Positions 8,917-17,529 of a stretch of DNA of 64,000 bases are shown one piece after another. The stretch lies in the NCBI RefSeq assembly GCF_029433095.1, contig NZ_JARNTX010000002.1, positions 1-64,000 on the forward strand. Direction: 5' to 3'. The notes under the pieces are model-generated. The model saw only the letters and a program-made list of their open reading frames with translations, had not been told where the DNA came from and did no database searches. The translations under genes and the position numbers were made by a program. Every line of letters begins with the position of its first letter. The stretch's first letter is position 1. The DNA comes from Hymenobacter sp. YC55. Lineage in GTDB: Bacteria > Bacteroidota > Bacteroidia > Cytophagales > Hymenobacteraceae.

Positions 8917-9933
8917 CTACCCTCCTATCGTCGACATCGACTCGAAGCTCAGCTGATGCAGGGGGCGCTGGCGTTCGGCTTCGAAGCCATTGGCGGCCCG
9001 ATGCTGAAAAGCCGAGGTAAGGGCCATTACAATTTCCGCGTCGGAAGAGCCATTGCGAAGCAGCGCCCGGATGTCGAGTACGCCTTGGTCGTAGAGGCAG
9101 GTTTTGAGGCCGCCTTCGGCCGTGAGCCGAATCCGGTTGCAGGTGCCACAGAACGTGCGCGAATACGCCGCAATAATGCCCACGCGCCCTAAGTGGCCAG
9201 TCACTTGATACTCGGATGCCGTGGCGCCTGCTTTGCCTACTAAAGGCGTGAGCGCGCCGAAGCTTTCTTCGAGGTGCTCCCGAATGCGGCGATGGTTCCA
9301 GGGCAACGTAGCCGGCGTGGCCGCATGGCTTCCGCCATTGAACGGCATTTCCTCGATAAACCGTACATCAACTGGCAGCTCCCTCGTCAATTCCGTGAGT
9401 GGCACCAAGTCTTCGATGTTCTGCCCGTCCATCACTACGGCATTGATCTTCACTTGAATACCAGCCGTGAGCAACGCGTAAAACGTGTCCATAACGCGCG
9501 GCAGCTCGTCGCGGCGGGTGATACGGGCAAAGCGCGCCCGGTCCAAGGTGTCTAGGCTCAGGTTGACGGACTTCACGCCAATACGCACCAAGTCGGGCAC
9601 GTAAGGAGCCGTCAGGACGCCGTTGGTAGTGAGGCTCAAGTCGTCGATACCGGGCAGCGCCGCCAGCCGGGCCATGAACGGCACCAGGTCGCGCCGCACA
9701 AAAGGCTCGCCGCCGGTGAGGCGCACTTTGCGCACGCCTAGCGTTGCCATCAGGCCCACTAGGCGTTCCATTTCCTCGTAGGTCAGCAGCTCTTGCTTGG
9801 GCATGTACTTGATGCCTTCTTCGGGCATGCAGTAGAAGCAGCGCAGGTTGCAACGGTCCGTCACGGCTAGGCGCACGTATTCGAGCGGCCGACCATGATT
9901 ATCATACAAAACAGACGAAGCAACAGCAGACAT
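8917..9933 (-). CDS. moaA: GTP 3',8-cyclase MoaA
   Basis: First enzyme of molybdopterin synthesis, radical-SAM cyclisation of GTP. 338 aa. The N-terminal cluster motif is C28-x3-C32-x2-C35 (CNLRCFYC). The second cluster near the C-terminus uses C262, C265 and C279 (CGTCNRIRL...TCLY). The protein ends with a double glycine (TIGG), the tail needed for MoaA function. ATG at 9933. It is transcribed divergently from moaD-moaE, with a 190-bp intergenic space. Confidence 0.97.
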   Translation of the reverse strand: MSAVASSVLYDNHGRPLEYVRLAVTDRCNLRCFYCMPEEGIKYMPKQELLTYEEMERLVGLMATLGVRKVRLTGGEPFVRRDLVPFMARLAALPGIDDLSLTTNGVLTAPYVPDLVRIGVKSVNLSLDTLDRARFARITRRDELPRVMDTFYALLTAGIQVKINAVVMDGQNIEDLVPLTELTRELPVDVRFIEEMPFNGGSHAATPATLPWNHRRIREHLEESFGALTPLVGKAGATASEYQVTGHLGRVGIIAAYSRTFCGTCNRIRLTAEGGLKTCLYDQGVLDIRALLRNGSSDAEIVMALTSAFQHRAANGFEAERQRPLHQLSFESMSTIGG

Positions 9934-10123
9934 AGGGAGCGGGTATTACGCAGATTCTAGTTTTTCGGCACGGCCAACGCAGACTTAACGTTTTTTCTAG
10001 AAAAACAGTCATTTGTTCTTCACTATGCGTAATCTGACCTTGTGAGGCCACGATGTTAGCTTCGTGCTGCGGATAACCTGATGTGGCTACATCTAGTTTG
10101 GCCTTTACGTAATATAGCATGTT
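9934..10123. promoter_or_regulatory. moaA / moaD divergent control region
   Basis: Contains an 8-bp inverted repeat, ATTACGCA (9945-9952) with TGCGTAAT (10026-10033), and a 14-bp perfect palindrome, TTTTTCTAGAAAAA (9992-10005). TAGTTTGG (10094-10101) is a weak -7-like box toward moaD. I looked for the Moco riboswitch consensus and do not see it. The repeats could be operators, but nothing proves it. Confidence 0.4.
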
Positions 10124-10366
10124 ATGAACCTGAAAATAGCTCTTTTTGGCATTGCCAAAGAAATAGTTGGCCAATCGGTGCTGGAAGTTAACGCGCCCAA
10201 CGACCAGCCGGTGCAGCAATTGCTCGAACAATTGCGCGCGCAATATCCGGCGCTGGGCCAACTCAGCAGCCTGGCCGTAGCCGTCAACAACGAGTACGCC
10301 ACCGACACGCAGCTTCTGCACGAGCGGGACGAAATTGCGCTGATTCCGCCGGTAGCCGGAGGCTAA
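10124..10366 (+). CDS. moaD: Molybdopterin synthase small subunit MoaD
   Basis: 80-aa ubiquitin-like sulfur carrier. It starts MNLKIALFGIAKE and ends in the diagnostic PPVAGG; the terminal Gly-Gly is adenylated by MoeB and thiocarboxylated. The length is normal. ATG at 10124. moaE follows on the same strand, and the two subunits form the molybdopterin synthase. Confidence 0.95.
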   Translation: MNLKIALFGIAKEIVGQSVLEVNAPNDQPVQQLLEQLRAQYPALGQLSSLAVAVNNEYATDTQLLHERDEIALIPPVAGG

Positions 10367-10465
10367 ACCGAGTTGAGGCGGCAGAACAAACACTTGATTT
10401 TCTGCCACTTCCTTTTTTGCCTGACCGCTGCTAGTTATTCTACCCTCTCGCTTGCTTGTTCTGCT

Positions 10466-10885
10466 TTGATTACCATCGACCTCACCGACCAGCCCATTGA
10501 TGTACCCGCCGCCTTGCAACTAGTGCAGGCCGACGGCGCCGGGGCGGTTAATACCTTCATTGGCACGGTTCGCAACAAGAGCACCGGCCGCCCCGTCGTG
10601 CGCCTCGAATACGAAGCCTACGACAGCATGGCCTTGCACCAGCTACGCAAAGTGGCCACCCAGGCCCAAGAGCTATGGCCGATGCTCGAAAACGTAGTAG
10701 TTGTCCACCGCAAAGGCACCCTCCAAATCGGCGACGTGGCGGTGATAGTGGCCGTGTCTACGCCACACCGCGCCGAAAGCTTCGCCGCCTGCCAGTACAT
10801 CATTGATACGCTGAAGCAGGTAGTGACTATTTGGAAGAAAGAGTTTTACGAGGACGGCGACGTGTGGGTAGCCGCCCATCCGTAA
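10466..10885 (+). CDS. moaE: Molybdopterin synthase catalytic subunit MoaE
   Basis: Transfers sulfur from MoaD to cyclic pyranopterin monophosphate. Conserved blocks: GAVNTFIGTVRN, LEYEAYDSMA, VHRKGTL, VAVSTPHRAESFAACQYIID, and the C-terminal KKEFYEDGDVWV with the catalytic lysines. The open frame extends back to 10373, but those 31 codons mimic a signal peptide and are absent from this cytosolic family. I place the start at TTG 10466 (139 aa), directly before ITIDLTDQPID. The start is the uncertain part. It ends 4 bp from the convergent S41 peptidase gene. Confidence 0.93.
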   Translation: MITIDLTDQPIDVPAALQLVQADGAGAVNTFIGTVRNKSTGRPVVRLEYEAYDSMALHQLRKVATQAQELWPMLENVVVVHRKGTLQIGDVAVIVAVSTPHRAESFAACQYIIDTLKQVVTIWKKEFYEDGDVWVAAHP

Positions 10886-10889
10886 GCTA

Positions 10890-12815
10890 TTAGTTGCCTT
10901 TCTCGATTAGCTGCACCGCCTTTTCCAGCACTTCGTCGCGCCCTTCCTTGATGCCTTGGATGGTTGGCTTCACTTCCACATCAGGCACTATACCCACGCG
11001 CTGCGTTTCCCGGCCATCCGGGTAATAGACTCCAAGGCCGGTAATGTGGGTGTAAACATTGCCCGGCAGCACTATGCTCGACACGTTTCCGTCGGCTCCG
11101 GCGGTGGTGCTGCCTACCACGGTGGCTCCTGGGGTAGTACGAAACGCCATGGTCGTGTACTCCGCATGGCTCTGCGTTATCTCGTTTACCAGGATAACTA
11201 CTTTACCTGCGTAAGGCACACGTCCGTCCGGCACTAACTTAACTGGTGGCTGTTTTTCAAACACGCCCGGATATATCACCGACGGTGCACTGAACTGAAC
11301 AAATTCAACTGGTTCAGACAGCAAGTACTTGGAAAGTGTAAATACTGTATTCTCAGACGGGTAATTCCGAATATCAATTACTAAGCCTTTCGTGTGGGCT
11401 AGTGAATCCATAATCTCGGGCAGGAGTTTGTTGCGTATTGTGCCGAGAAAAATATAGCCGATGTTGTTGGGCAGCCTTCGCCAAGAGGGCAGCAAAGGGC
11501 TAGCAGTGCCGCCGTTCAAAGCCAAGTTCAAGCCACCTGCCGGATACCGATTGATGGTGAGGGCAAACTCCTTATCGTTGCGGCGCACCAACAAGGGCAC
11601 TTCCTTTGTGTTGCCGCGGAGCAGCATATTGGCGATGATGCGTAGCTGGGTGGGCTCGTTGGAAGCGGGTGCAAGTGGCTGCCACTTCTTCACTAGTTCG
11701 GGCACTGCTACCCCATCTACCTGCACCACAACATCGCCTATTTCCAAGCCCGACTGCTTCCCTAGAGTGGCTTTGTAGTAATCAGTCACTACGGCCTGGC
11801 CCTCTACGAAGCGGATGCGCACGGGAGCATAGTACTTGCCCAGATAGTTGCTCAGGATATTGTCACTGGAAACAGTGGCGTGGGTATCATGGATACGGGC
11901 TACTAGCTTCAGGGCCGTCAGGCGGTACTGTTCGGCTGTGGCAGCGGCGGCAAACTGCGGAATCATATCGGGCAACACCTGCTGCCAGTCTTCCCCGATG
12001 GCATAGCGGTAAGGGAAGAAATAGGCAATCATGTTCCAGTAGCGGTACAGCGCTAGCAAGCGCAAGCCCGCATCGGGCGTTGTCAGGTCGGCGTAGCTCT
12101 CTTCGTGCTGGAAGATGGGGTTACCAACATTTTGCACGCTTTTCACATAGTAATGGTCGCCCTGATTTCGGTTTTGGCGCAGATACACTAGCTGCTTGCT
12201 TAGCGCCGGGCTTACCTGTTTTTTATCGGTTAGCCAAGCTAAGTCGGGCTGCAAACGAACGATAGTGGCGGCGGGCTCTTGGCAACTCGCACACGCGGGT
12301 ATGGGGCCAAGAGTGGCAAGCCATGCGCCGAGGATTTCGCTGCGCGCTTTTTGGTTTTTGCTGGCCAGCACCTTCGGCAACACCCGCAGCAGTTCAGCAT
12401 CCCAGTTGTAGTCGCCGCGGGCAATGGCGGGATGGTAGTACTTCACGAAACCCCACACGCGGCCTAGCACCGCCAAGTTCTCGATTTGCTGCTTGTTTAG
12501 GTTGTCGAGCGTGATACCGGAGCCGCGTTGAAAAGCGGTGTCTTGCTCGGCTTTGAAACGCCAAACAAACTTGGCAGGCGCCTGCGCAAGTGGCTTGTCG
12601 TTCAGCCGCGTGCCTCCCGGTTGAATGCGCAATGAATAGCGCCCCTCGTGCCGCAATAACGAATCGGCAGTAACCCGATAGCCGTTGTCGATGGTTGACC
12701 ACCAGTCAGTGGATTTGTGCGTTTGGTAGTCTACTTTCTCGAAATTTACGTTTTGGGCCGACGCAGCCGTACCCAGCCCCAAAACCAGGGCCATACGCAG
12801 ATAACATAGTTTCAT
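10890..12815 (-). CDS. Secreted S41-family peptidase with PDZ-like domain
   Basis: 641 aa with a signal peptide (MKLCYLRMALVLGLGTAASAQ). The central region holds a helical domain. A PDZ-like segment follows at about 345-410 (KQSGLEIGDVVVQVDGV), then the S41 protease core (about 430-610) with GYIFLGTIRN, DIRNYPSE, NEITQSHAEY (likely Ser) and VGSTTAGADG. Periplasmic or surface location expected. Not related in function to the cofactor genes around it as far as can be seen. Confidence 0.9.
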   Translation of the reverse strand: MKLCYLRMALVLGLGTAASAQNVNFEKVDYQTHKSTDWWSTIDNGYRVTADSLLRHEGRYSLRIQPGGTRLNDKPLAQAPAKFVWRFKAEQDTAFQRGSGITLDNLNKQQIENLAVLGRVWGFVKYYHPAIARGDYNWDAELLRVLPKVLASKNQKARSEILGAWLATLGPIPACASCQEPAATIVRLQPDLAWLTDKKQVSPALSKQLVYLRQNRNQGDHYYVKSVQNVGNPIFQHEESYADLTTPDAGLRLLALYRYWNMIAYFFPYRYAIGEDWQQVLPDMIPQFAAAATAEQYRLTALKLVARIHDTHATVSSDNILSNYLGKYYAPVRIRFVEGQAVVTDYYKATLGKQSGLEIGDVVVQVDGVAVPELVKKWQPLAPASNEPTQLRIIANMLLRGNTKEVPLLVRRNDKEFALTINRYPAGGLNLALNGGTASPLLPSWRRLPNNIGYIFLGTIRNKLLPEIMDSLAHTKGLVIDIRNYPSENTVFTLSKYLLSEPVEFVQFSAPSVIYPGVFEKQPPVKLVPDGRVPYAGKVVILVNEITQSHAEYTTMAFRTTPGATVVGSTTAGADGNVSSIVLPGNVYTHITGLGVYYPDGRETQRVGIVPDVEVKPTIQGIKEGRDEVLEKAVQLIEKGN

Positions 12816-12827
12816 ATACTAAACAGT

Positions 12828-12864
12828 GTCAGGAAGATGCGCTAAGGTTGCGATACTTCCTGAC
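12828..12864 (-). terminator. Hairpin after mobA
   Basis: GTCAGGAAG (12828-12836) pairs perfectly with CTTCCTGAC (12856-12864). It lies between the mobA stop (12887) and the S41 peptidase start (12815), both on the minus strand. No clear T-run, so terminator status is tentative. Confidence 0.5.
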
Positions 12865-12886
12865 TTTGTATAGCTATGCTTCAGCA

Positions 12887-14071
12887 CTAGGCTTTCGAAC
12901 TCAATTCCTGCGCGGCCGCCTCCCGCTCTTCCGGGGTGTTGATGTTCCGTAATTCGGCCGGCGCGGGCGGCGGCAGCAGTTCGATATCGGAGTTGATAAG
13001 GGCTTTGCGGGGACAAGAGTAGCCTAAGCTCAGGAAGCGTAGCAGCGTGGCGTAGCTGCGCGGCTCCCAGATAGTGATAAGCGGCTCTGGCCACTCGTTT
13101 TCGGGGCTGCGGTAGGCCGTGGCCATGCGCCCAGCGTGGCGGTGCGCCAGCAGGTGGCGCAAGGTGTCCTCGGTGAGAAAAGGCAAGTCGCAGGCTACTA
13201 CCAGCCAAGCTGCATCTGGGTCTAGCTGAAAAGCCGAGAGCAGGCCGCTCATGGGGCCGAGGCCCAGAAAGGTATCGGGCAAGGGCGAGAGGCCAGCCGC
13301 TTCAAGCTCCGCCACTTGGTCGGGACGGCAGGAGACCAGGACGTCTTCGCAGAAGGGTGCTAATAGCGCGGCCGCATAAGCCCGCTGTTCCTGCTGGCCA
13401 TGGTACGTCAGGCGGCTTTTGTCTTGGCCCATGCGCTGGCTTTGGCCACCCGCCAGCACCAAGCCGCGTACGTGTGGGCGCTGCTGCTGCCACTCCTGCA
13501 ACACCGCGGCAGCAATAGCTTCGGTGTCGGTCAGTGCGAGTTGTGGTATGGCAGCATCCTGCAAATGTTCACGCAGGTAGTTGGGCAGCTCGGCTACACC
13601 GTCGGGCAGCAAAATCAGGCGCACATCGGTGAGGCGGTCCAGCTTTTTTTCGAGCGGTTTGGCCGGGTCGAGAATGATGATTTGCTGCCGGGCCCGGAAG
13701 TGGTTGCCGTTCACCAGCACTAGGCTTTGGTGTTGCATCCACTCCTGCTGCGCGAACTTATCAACGTCACGGCGCAGGTCGAGGCGGCGAAACGTGATTT
13801 TGTCGGTTAGCTCGGCGCTGGCACCAGCTTGCAGAATAGCGTCGGCACCTCCCGTGCCTCCCTGCGCGGCATCGTCGCCGGCGGCATGGTCGGCATCTAC
13901 GTAGGCCACGCGCAGAACGGGTTCTAAGTGAGGCAAGAGGCGGGTTACCAGCTCTTTAATTCGGTTACAGGGAGCCCCGAGAACAGCTAACTCGTGGCGG
14001 CTGAATTCGCCTAGCGCGGGGCGGGCAAGCTGCGCGTGTTTACGGTGCGGAGTAGGCGTGTCAGTCGACAT
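12887..14071 (-). CDS. mobA: MobA-type molybdenum cofactor nucleotidyltransferase with extra N-terminal domain
   Basis: 394 aa. The C-terminal half (about 200-390) is a MobA-like guanylyltransferase with the LAGGQSQRMGQDKSRL signature, a GLGPMSGLLSA segment and VACDLPFL. It would attach GMP or another nucleotide to Moco. The N-terminal ~180 residues are a separate domain containing LGAPCNRIKEL and VAYVDADH; these sit where MobB has Walker A and a beta-strand, but the P-loop lysine/serine pattern is lost. It may be a degenerate MobB. ATG 14071 overlaps the moaC end by 11 bp (translational coupling likely); an upstream in-frame ATG at 14128 lies inside moaC. Confidence 0.88.
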   Translation of the reverse strand: MSTDTPTPHRKHAQLARPALGEFSRHELAVLGAPCNRIKELVTRLLPHLEPVLRVAYVDADHAAGDDAAQGGTGGADAILQAGASAELTDKITFRRLDLRRDVDKFAQQEWMQHQSLVLVNGNHFRARQQIIILDPAKPLEKKLDRLTDVRLILLPDGVAELPNYLREHLQDAAIPQLALTDTEAIAAAVLQEWQQQRPHVRGLVLAGGQSQRMGQDKSRLTYHGQQEQRAYAAALLAPFCEDVLVSCRPDQVAELEAAGLSPLPDTFLGLGPMSGLLSAFQLDPDAAWLVVACDLPFLTEDTLRHLLAHRHAGRMATAYRSPENEWPEPLITIWEPRSYATLLRFLSLGYSCPRKALINSDIELLPPPAPAELRNINTPEEREAAAQELSSKA

Positions 14072-14549
14072 GGTGAAAGTCTTGTTTGCCGCCGGTTTTG
14101 CTGACCAGCCGGGTTTCCTGAATAACAATGTTGTGCGAGAGGGCCTTACACATGTCGTAGATAGTGAGGGCCGCTACCGAAGCGCCGGTTAGGGCCTCCA
14201 TTTCGACGCCGGTTTTGCCGGTTACACTGGCCGTGCACTCGATAAGCACAGCATCCGGTGCCTGCACTTCTATGCGCACTTGGCAGTCGTCGAGGCCTAA
14301 GGGGTGGCAGAGCGGAATCAGTTCCGAAGTCCGTTTGGCACCCATAATACCCGCCAGGATAGCGGTTTGAAATACCGGCCCCTTGCGCGTGGGCAGGTCG
14401 CCGTCCTGCACCAAAGCCAGGATTTCGGCGCCTACTACTACGCGGCTGCGGGCCCGCGCTACACGGCGGGTGGCGGTTTTGGCGCCTACATCAACCATGG
14501 CGGGTTGGCCAGCGGCATTGAGGTGGGTGAGCTTGGAAGATTCAGACAT
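14061..14549 (-). CDS. moaC: Cyclic pyranopterin monophosphate synthase MoaC
   Basis: 162 aa, second step of molybdopterin synthesis. The family blocks are intact: AKTATRRVARARS near 25-35, GAKRTSELIPLCHPL, and VEMEALTGASVAALTIYDMCKAL. Length normal. ATG at 14549. Forms a two-gene unit with mobA on the minus strand, divergent from moeA. Confidence 0.96.
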   Translation of the reverse strand: MSESSKLTHLNAAGQPAMVDVGAKTATRRVARARSRVVVGAEILALVQDGDLPTRKGPVFQTAILAGIMGAKRTSELIPLCHPLGLDDCQVRIEVQAPDAVLIECTASVTGKTGVEMEALTGASVAALTIYDMCKALSHNIVIQETRLVSKTGGKQDFHHVD

Positions 14550-14766
14550 GGAAACAAGATAGAGCGTACGCTCGAAGTGGTGGAAGCTCGCGCCGTGTTT
14601 ACGCTGCTATTCGTAGGCCGGTACGCGCCAGACAGATGGCAAGTTATGGTGGGTATGCCGCTCGCCGTACTTTGGGCACCGTACACGAGACCCGTACTCA
14701 ACCGCGCAAGCCCGTGCTTGGTTACTATTGCCACCGCAAGCGGAAGCTTCCGCTATATTCGTGCCT

Positions 14767-15996
14767 ATGCTCTCCGTAGAAGAAGCCACTCGCCGCGTTG
14801 CGGCCACCATTCAGCCCTTGCCGGCCGAGTTCTTGGCGCTGCCCTTGGCGGCGGGCCGCATCCTGCGCGAAGACCTGCACGCCGACCGAGACTTTCCTCC
14901 GTTCAACCGGGTGGCCATGGACGGCATTGCGGTCCGCTTCGAGACTCTGGCAGCGGGCCTGACCGAGCTTCCGATTGAACGTACCCAGTTTGCCGGCCAA
15001 GCACCTACGCCCCAGCTCGACCCGCAGGCGGCCACCGAAATCATGACCGGCGCCATGCTCCCCGAGGGTACCGACACCGTTATCCGGTACGAGGACCTTG
15101 CGTTCCGGACGGATGAAACTACCGGCCAGCGTTTTGCTACCGTACAGGTGCTGCCGCCCCACGCGGGCCACAACGTCCACCGCCGCGCCGCCGACCGTCG
15201 CCAAGGCGACTTGTTGCTACCAGCTGGCACCTACTTGGGTGCGGCCGAGTTGGCGGTAGCAGCCACCATTGGAGCCACTACGGTAGCTGTCACGCGCCTG
15301 CCCCGGGTAGCAGTAGTCAGCACCGGCGACGAGCTAGTATCGATTGCCGACCGGCCCCTCCCCCACCAGATTCGCCGCTCCAACGCCCTTATGCTGCAAG
15401 CCGCGGCCGAGCAAACAGGCGCCATCACGCAGGCGTTTCATTTCAATGATGATGTGGCCGTGCTGCAACAGAGCTTGCCTGCCTTACTCACTGAGTTTGA
15501 TGCTGTAATACTCAGCGGAGGCGTATCGAAGGGCAAAGCCGATTTTCTGCCGGAAGTGCTGCGCGAACTAGGCGTAAAGCAAATCTTCCATGAGGTACAG
15601 CAGCGGCCCGGCAAACCGTTCTGGTTTGGCCAAAGCGCCGGAGGCGCCGTGGTGTTTGCGCTGCCCGGCAACCCAGTATCCACGTTCGTGAATTTCTATC
15701 GATACGCACGGCCTTGGCTACTCGGTGTGTTGCAGCCTACTGCTGCTGCTCTGCCCGAAGCAGGGCCTGTGCCGGCCGTATTGTCAACTGATGTCAGCTT
15801 CCGGCCCAAGCTCACGCACTTCTTGCTGGTCCGCCTAGAACACGCTAGCAACGGCCAATTGCTGGCTTACCCTGAGCGGGCCGGCGGCTCCGGCGACCTA
15901 GCCAGCCTTCTGGCTAGCAACGCGTTTCTGGAGCTGCCGCCCGAGCAAGAGCTGTTTGCTGCGGGCACTGTGCTGCCCGCATGGCGGTTTCGGTGA
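14767..15996 (+). CDS. moeA: Molybdopterin molybdenumtransferase MoeA
   Basis: 409 aa. Inserts molybdate into adenylated molybdopterin. N-terminal block DFPPFNRVAMDGIAVRF, then TGAMLPEGTDTVIRYED, then the MoCF-binding domain with STGDELV, ILSGGVSKGKADFL and FALPGNPVSTFVNF. I chose ATG 14767 (MLSVEEATRRV), as the 13 codons before it lack similarity. A TATATTCG string at 14754-14761 may be its -7 box, leaving a very short or absent leader. Confidence 0.95.
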   Translation: MLSVEEATRRVAATIQPLPAEFLALPLAAGRILREDLHADRDFPPFNRVAMDGIAVRFETLAAGLTELPIERTQFAGQAPTPQLDPQAATEIMTGAMLPEGTDTVIRYEDLAFRTDETTGQRFATVQVLPPHAGHNVHRRAADRRQGDLLLPAGTYLGAAELAVAATIGATTVAVTRLPRVAVVSTGDELVSIADRPLPHQIRRSNALMLQAAAEQTGAITQAFHFNDDVAVLQQSLPALLTEFDAVILSGGVSKGKADFLPEVLRELGVKQIFHEVQQRPGKPFWFGQSAGGAVVFALPGNPVSTFVNFYRYARPWLLGVLQPTAAALPEAGPVPAVLSTDVSFRPKLTHFLLVRLEHASNGQLLAYPERAGGSGDLASLLASNAFLELPPEQELFAAGTVLPAWRFR

Positions 15997-16005
15997 AATT
16001 ACTTT

Positions 16006-16728
16006 TCAGCACTTTTGAGCTACCAGCTTGACTAGGCGCTGAGTTTCCAAGGAAAAATCAGCAACTCCAACTGGCTCTTCGTAGCGCAGGATCTGGAAGC
16101 CAGCAGCGGCGTAGGTATTCTTCAACTCGTCGGTTGCAAACCCTATCTGCGAACCTGGTTTGATGCCCCGTGCTTGGTTGACATCAGCGTGAAAGTTCTC
16201 GAACACAAGCAGGCCACCAGGTTTGAGTGCCGCGTATGTTTGCGCTACATGAGTTTCCTCATCGGCGTAGCAAAGCACGATTAGGTCCCACTGGTTGGTA
16301 CCCCAGGCATAGGTAGTTACATCTTGCGCGATGGTAGTGAGAGACACGCCTAATTGCTGAGCCCGCTGTTGGGCAAACGCCAGCGCCTTATCGGCATAAT
16401 CTACGCCCGTGACTTGCCAGCCTTGCTGCGCTAGGTAGAGAGCATTGCGCCCCTCGCCCATATTCACATCCAAAGCGTTGCCAGCTGATCGGCCGCGTAC
16501 TGCTTCAACTAACAGCGTATTAGGCTGGTCGTTGAAGCGAGTCTGCCGCCACGTGGTATCCAGCAAGAAATGATTCCAGCGGCCACGCTCGTACTCCCGT
16601 TGCTGAGTTGGAGTAGCATCGGGAGGAAGTAGCGGGTAGGCAACTGCTGGCCGCGAGGATGCAAGCCCTTGACTAGTATCATCCGCTGCCTCCCCTAGTG
16701 GATTTCTATTCGCAGGATGTATTTTCAT
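16006..16728 (-). CDS. Class I SAM-dependent methyltransferase
   Basis: 240 aa. SAM-binding motif ALDVNMGEGRNALYLA near residues 85-100, with VTGVDYAD as motif II and QWDLIVLCY as motif IV. Resembles TehB-like small-molecule methyltransferases; the substrate is unknown. ATG 16728 is preferred to the TTG frame start three codons upstream. Convergent with moeA (9-bp gap); a separate unit from the DUF2007 gene 96 bp upstream. Confidence 0.85.
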   Translation of the reverse strand: MKIHPANRNPLGEAADDTSQGLASSRPAVAYPLLPPDATPTQQREYERGRWNHFLLDTTWRQTRFNDQPNTLLVEAVRGRSAGNALDVNMGEGRNALYLAQQGWQVTGVDYADKALAFAQQRAQQLGVSLTTIAQDVTTYAWGTNQWDLIVLCYADEETHVAQTYAALKPGGLLVFENFHADVNQARGIKPGSQIGFATDELKNTYAAAGFQILRYEEPVGVADFSLETQRLVKLVAQKC

Positions 16729-16823
16729 GAGGAACAAGGAATTCTTGCCATTGAGACTTGAAGCACTGCCACTACTGATAAGCTGTTAGCAGTAAACCCT
16801 TTCCACCACGCCTACTCAGCAGC

Positions 16824-17246
16824 TCAGGTTTCGAAGTCCAGGCCGCATTGAAAGCAATGGCATTGCGGCTTCTCCGGCGCCATTATCCAGAGGCGCAGTT
16901 TGGTAAGCAGACTATCATTAGGTTCGGGCAATTGCCGGCACACGACATCGGTATGGTGGCAACGTGGGCAGCGGATTATTTCCGTTGCTGCGTCTGATTC
17001 GTCGGTGACGGGTAAGGCTTGCATAGCTGCTTGGTTGGGGTACAGCAATTCCTGCGCGGCGGCTAGGTCGCGGCGACGGACGTGCAGGCGTACTCCACCA
17101 GAAATGGGCCCATACGGCCGATTCTCGTTGCTGATAAAGCAGGGAATGTCGGCGGCTTCCAACTGGTTTTTAGCCAGATGCGCCGATATAGCATTGGCGA
17201 AAGACGCAAGCTGAATAATGGACTCGTCGGCAGGCTGGTCGGACAT
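16824..17246 (-). CDS. DUF2007-domain protein with zinc-ribbon tail
   Basis: 140 aa. Residues ~9-75 fit the DUF2007 'putative signal transducing protein' domain (FANAISAHLAKNQLEAADIPCFI, GVRLHVRRRDLAAAQELL). The C-terminal part has paired cysteines, CPRCHH and CFQCG, fitting a zinc ribbon. The frame extends to 17411 but would overrun a terminator and the small-subunit gene, so ATG 17246 is the start. Function unknown. Confidence 0.8.
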   Translation of the reverse strand: MSDQPADESIIQLASFANAISAHLAKNQLEAADIPCFISNENRPYGPISGGVRLHVRRRDLAAAQELLYPNQAAMQALPVTDESDAATEIIRCPRCHHTDVVCRQLPEPNDSLLTKLRLWIMAPEKPQCHCFQCGLDFET

Positions 17247-17271
17247 GGTGCTGGTAGTTTCAGACAAAACA

Positions 17272-17299
17272 AAAGAAGCACCCAAATGAGTGCTTCTTT
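17272..17299 (-). terminator. Terminator after the transporter small-subunit gene
   Basis: Perfect 10-bp stem (17272-17281 with 17290-17299, 8-nt loop), followed on the minus strand by TTTTGTTTTG. It ends the OFA transporter and small-subunit unit before the DUF2007 gene. Confidence 0.8.
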
Positions 17300-17343
17300 C
17301 ACAGACTAAGTATTTTATTGTGGAGACTTGGCTACAGTCGGCA

Positions 17344-17484
17344 TTATTTGAACAGCGCCAGTGCTTTAATAAAGGTTTGGGTAACGCCCCAGGCGAGTGG
17401 AATCCCAACAAACAGCCAAGCCACTGCTAGCGCAACGCCAGAGCTAGAAGAATTATCTGGAGTATTAGATGAAGTATGTTCCAT
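17344..17484 (-). CDS. MFS transporter small subunit, 46 aa
   Basis: Short gene: ATG at 17484, TAA at 17344-17346. The first ~16 residues are polar (MEHTSSNTPDNSSSSG). One membrane segment follows (about 17-38) with WLFVGIPLAWGVTQTF, then a short basic-hydrophobic tail ending ALFK. From memory this matches the small-subunit family found directly downstream of OFA-type MFS transporters. It lies 45 bp after the OFA gene on the same strand and is closed by a good terminator, so it is a real gene despite its size. It probably binds or stabilises the transporter (inference). Confidence 0.82.
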   Translation of the reverse strand: MEHTSSNTPDNSSSSGVALAVAWLFVGIPLAWGVTQTFIKALALFK

Positions 17485-17529
17485 GAGTTGAAGTAATGAT
17501 GGATGAAGAAACAGGAAGCGGCAGCTTGC

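Noticed and set aside
9934..10123. Possible molybdenum-cofactor riboswitch between moaA and moaD
   Set aside because: The conserved hairpins and tetraloop-receptor text of that riboswitch class are not present; only short repeats are seen.
10373..10465. Signal-peptide-like extension of MoaE
   Set aside because: MoaE acts in the cytosol with MoaD, and the family starts at the TTG 10466 position; the hydrophobic stretch is chance.
9902..10519. 205-codon minus-strand frame across moaD
   Set aside because: It is the shadow of moaD/moaE and of the moaA control region; no signal, domain or start context supports it.
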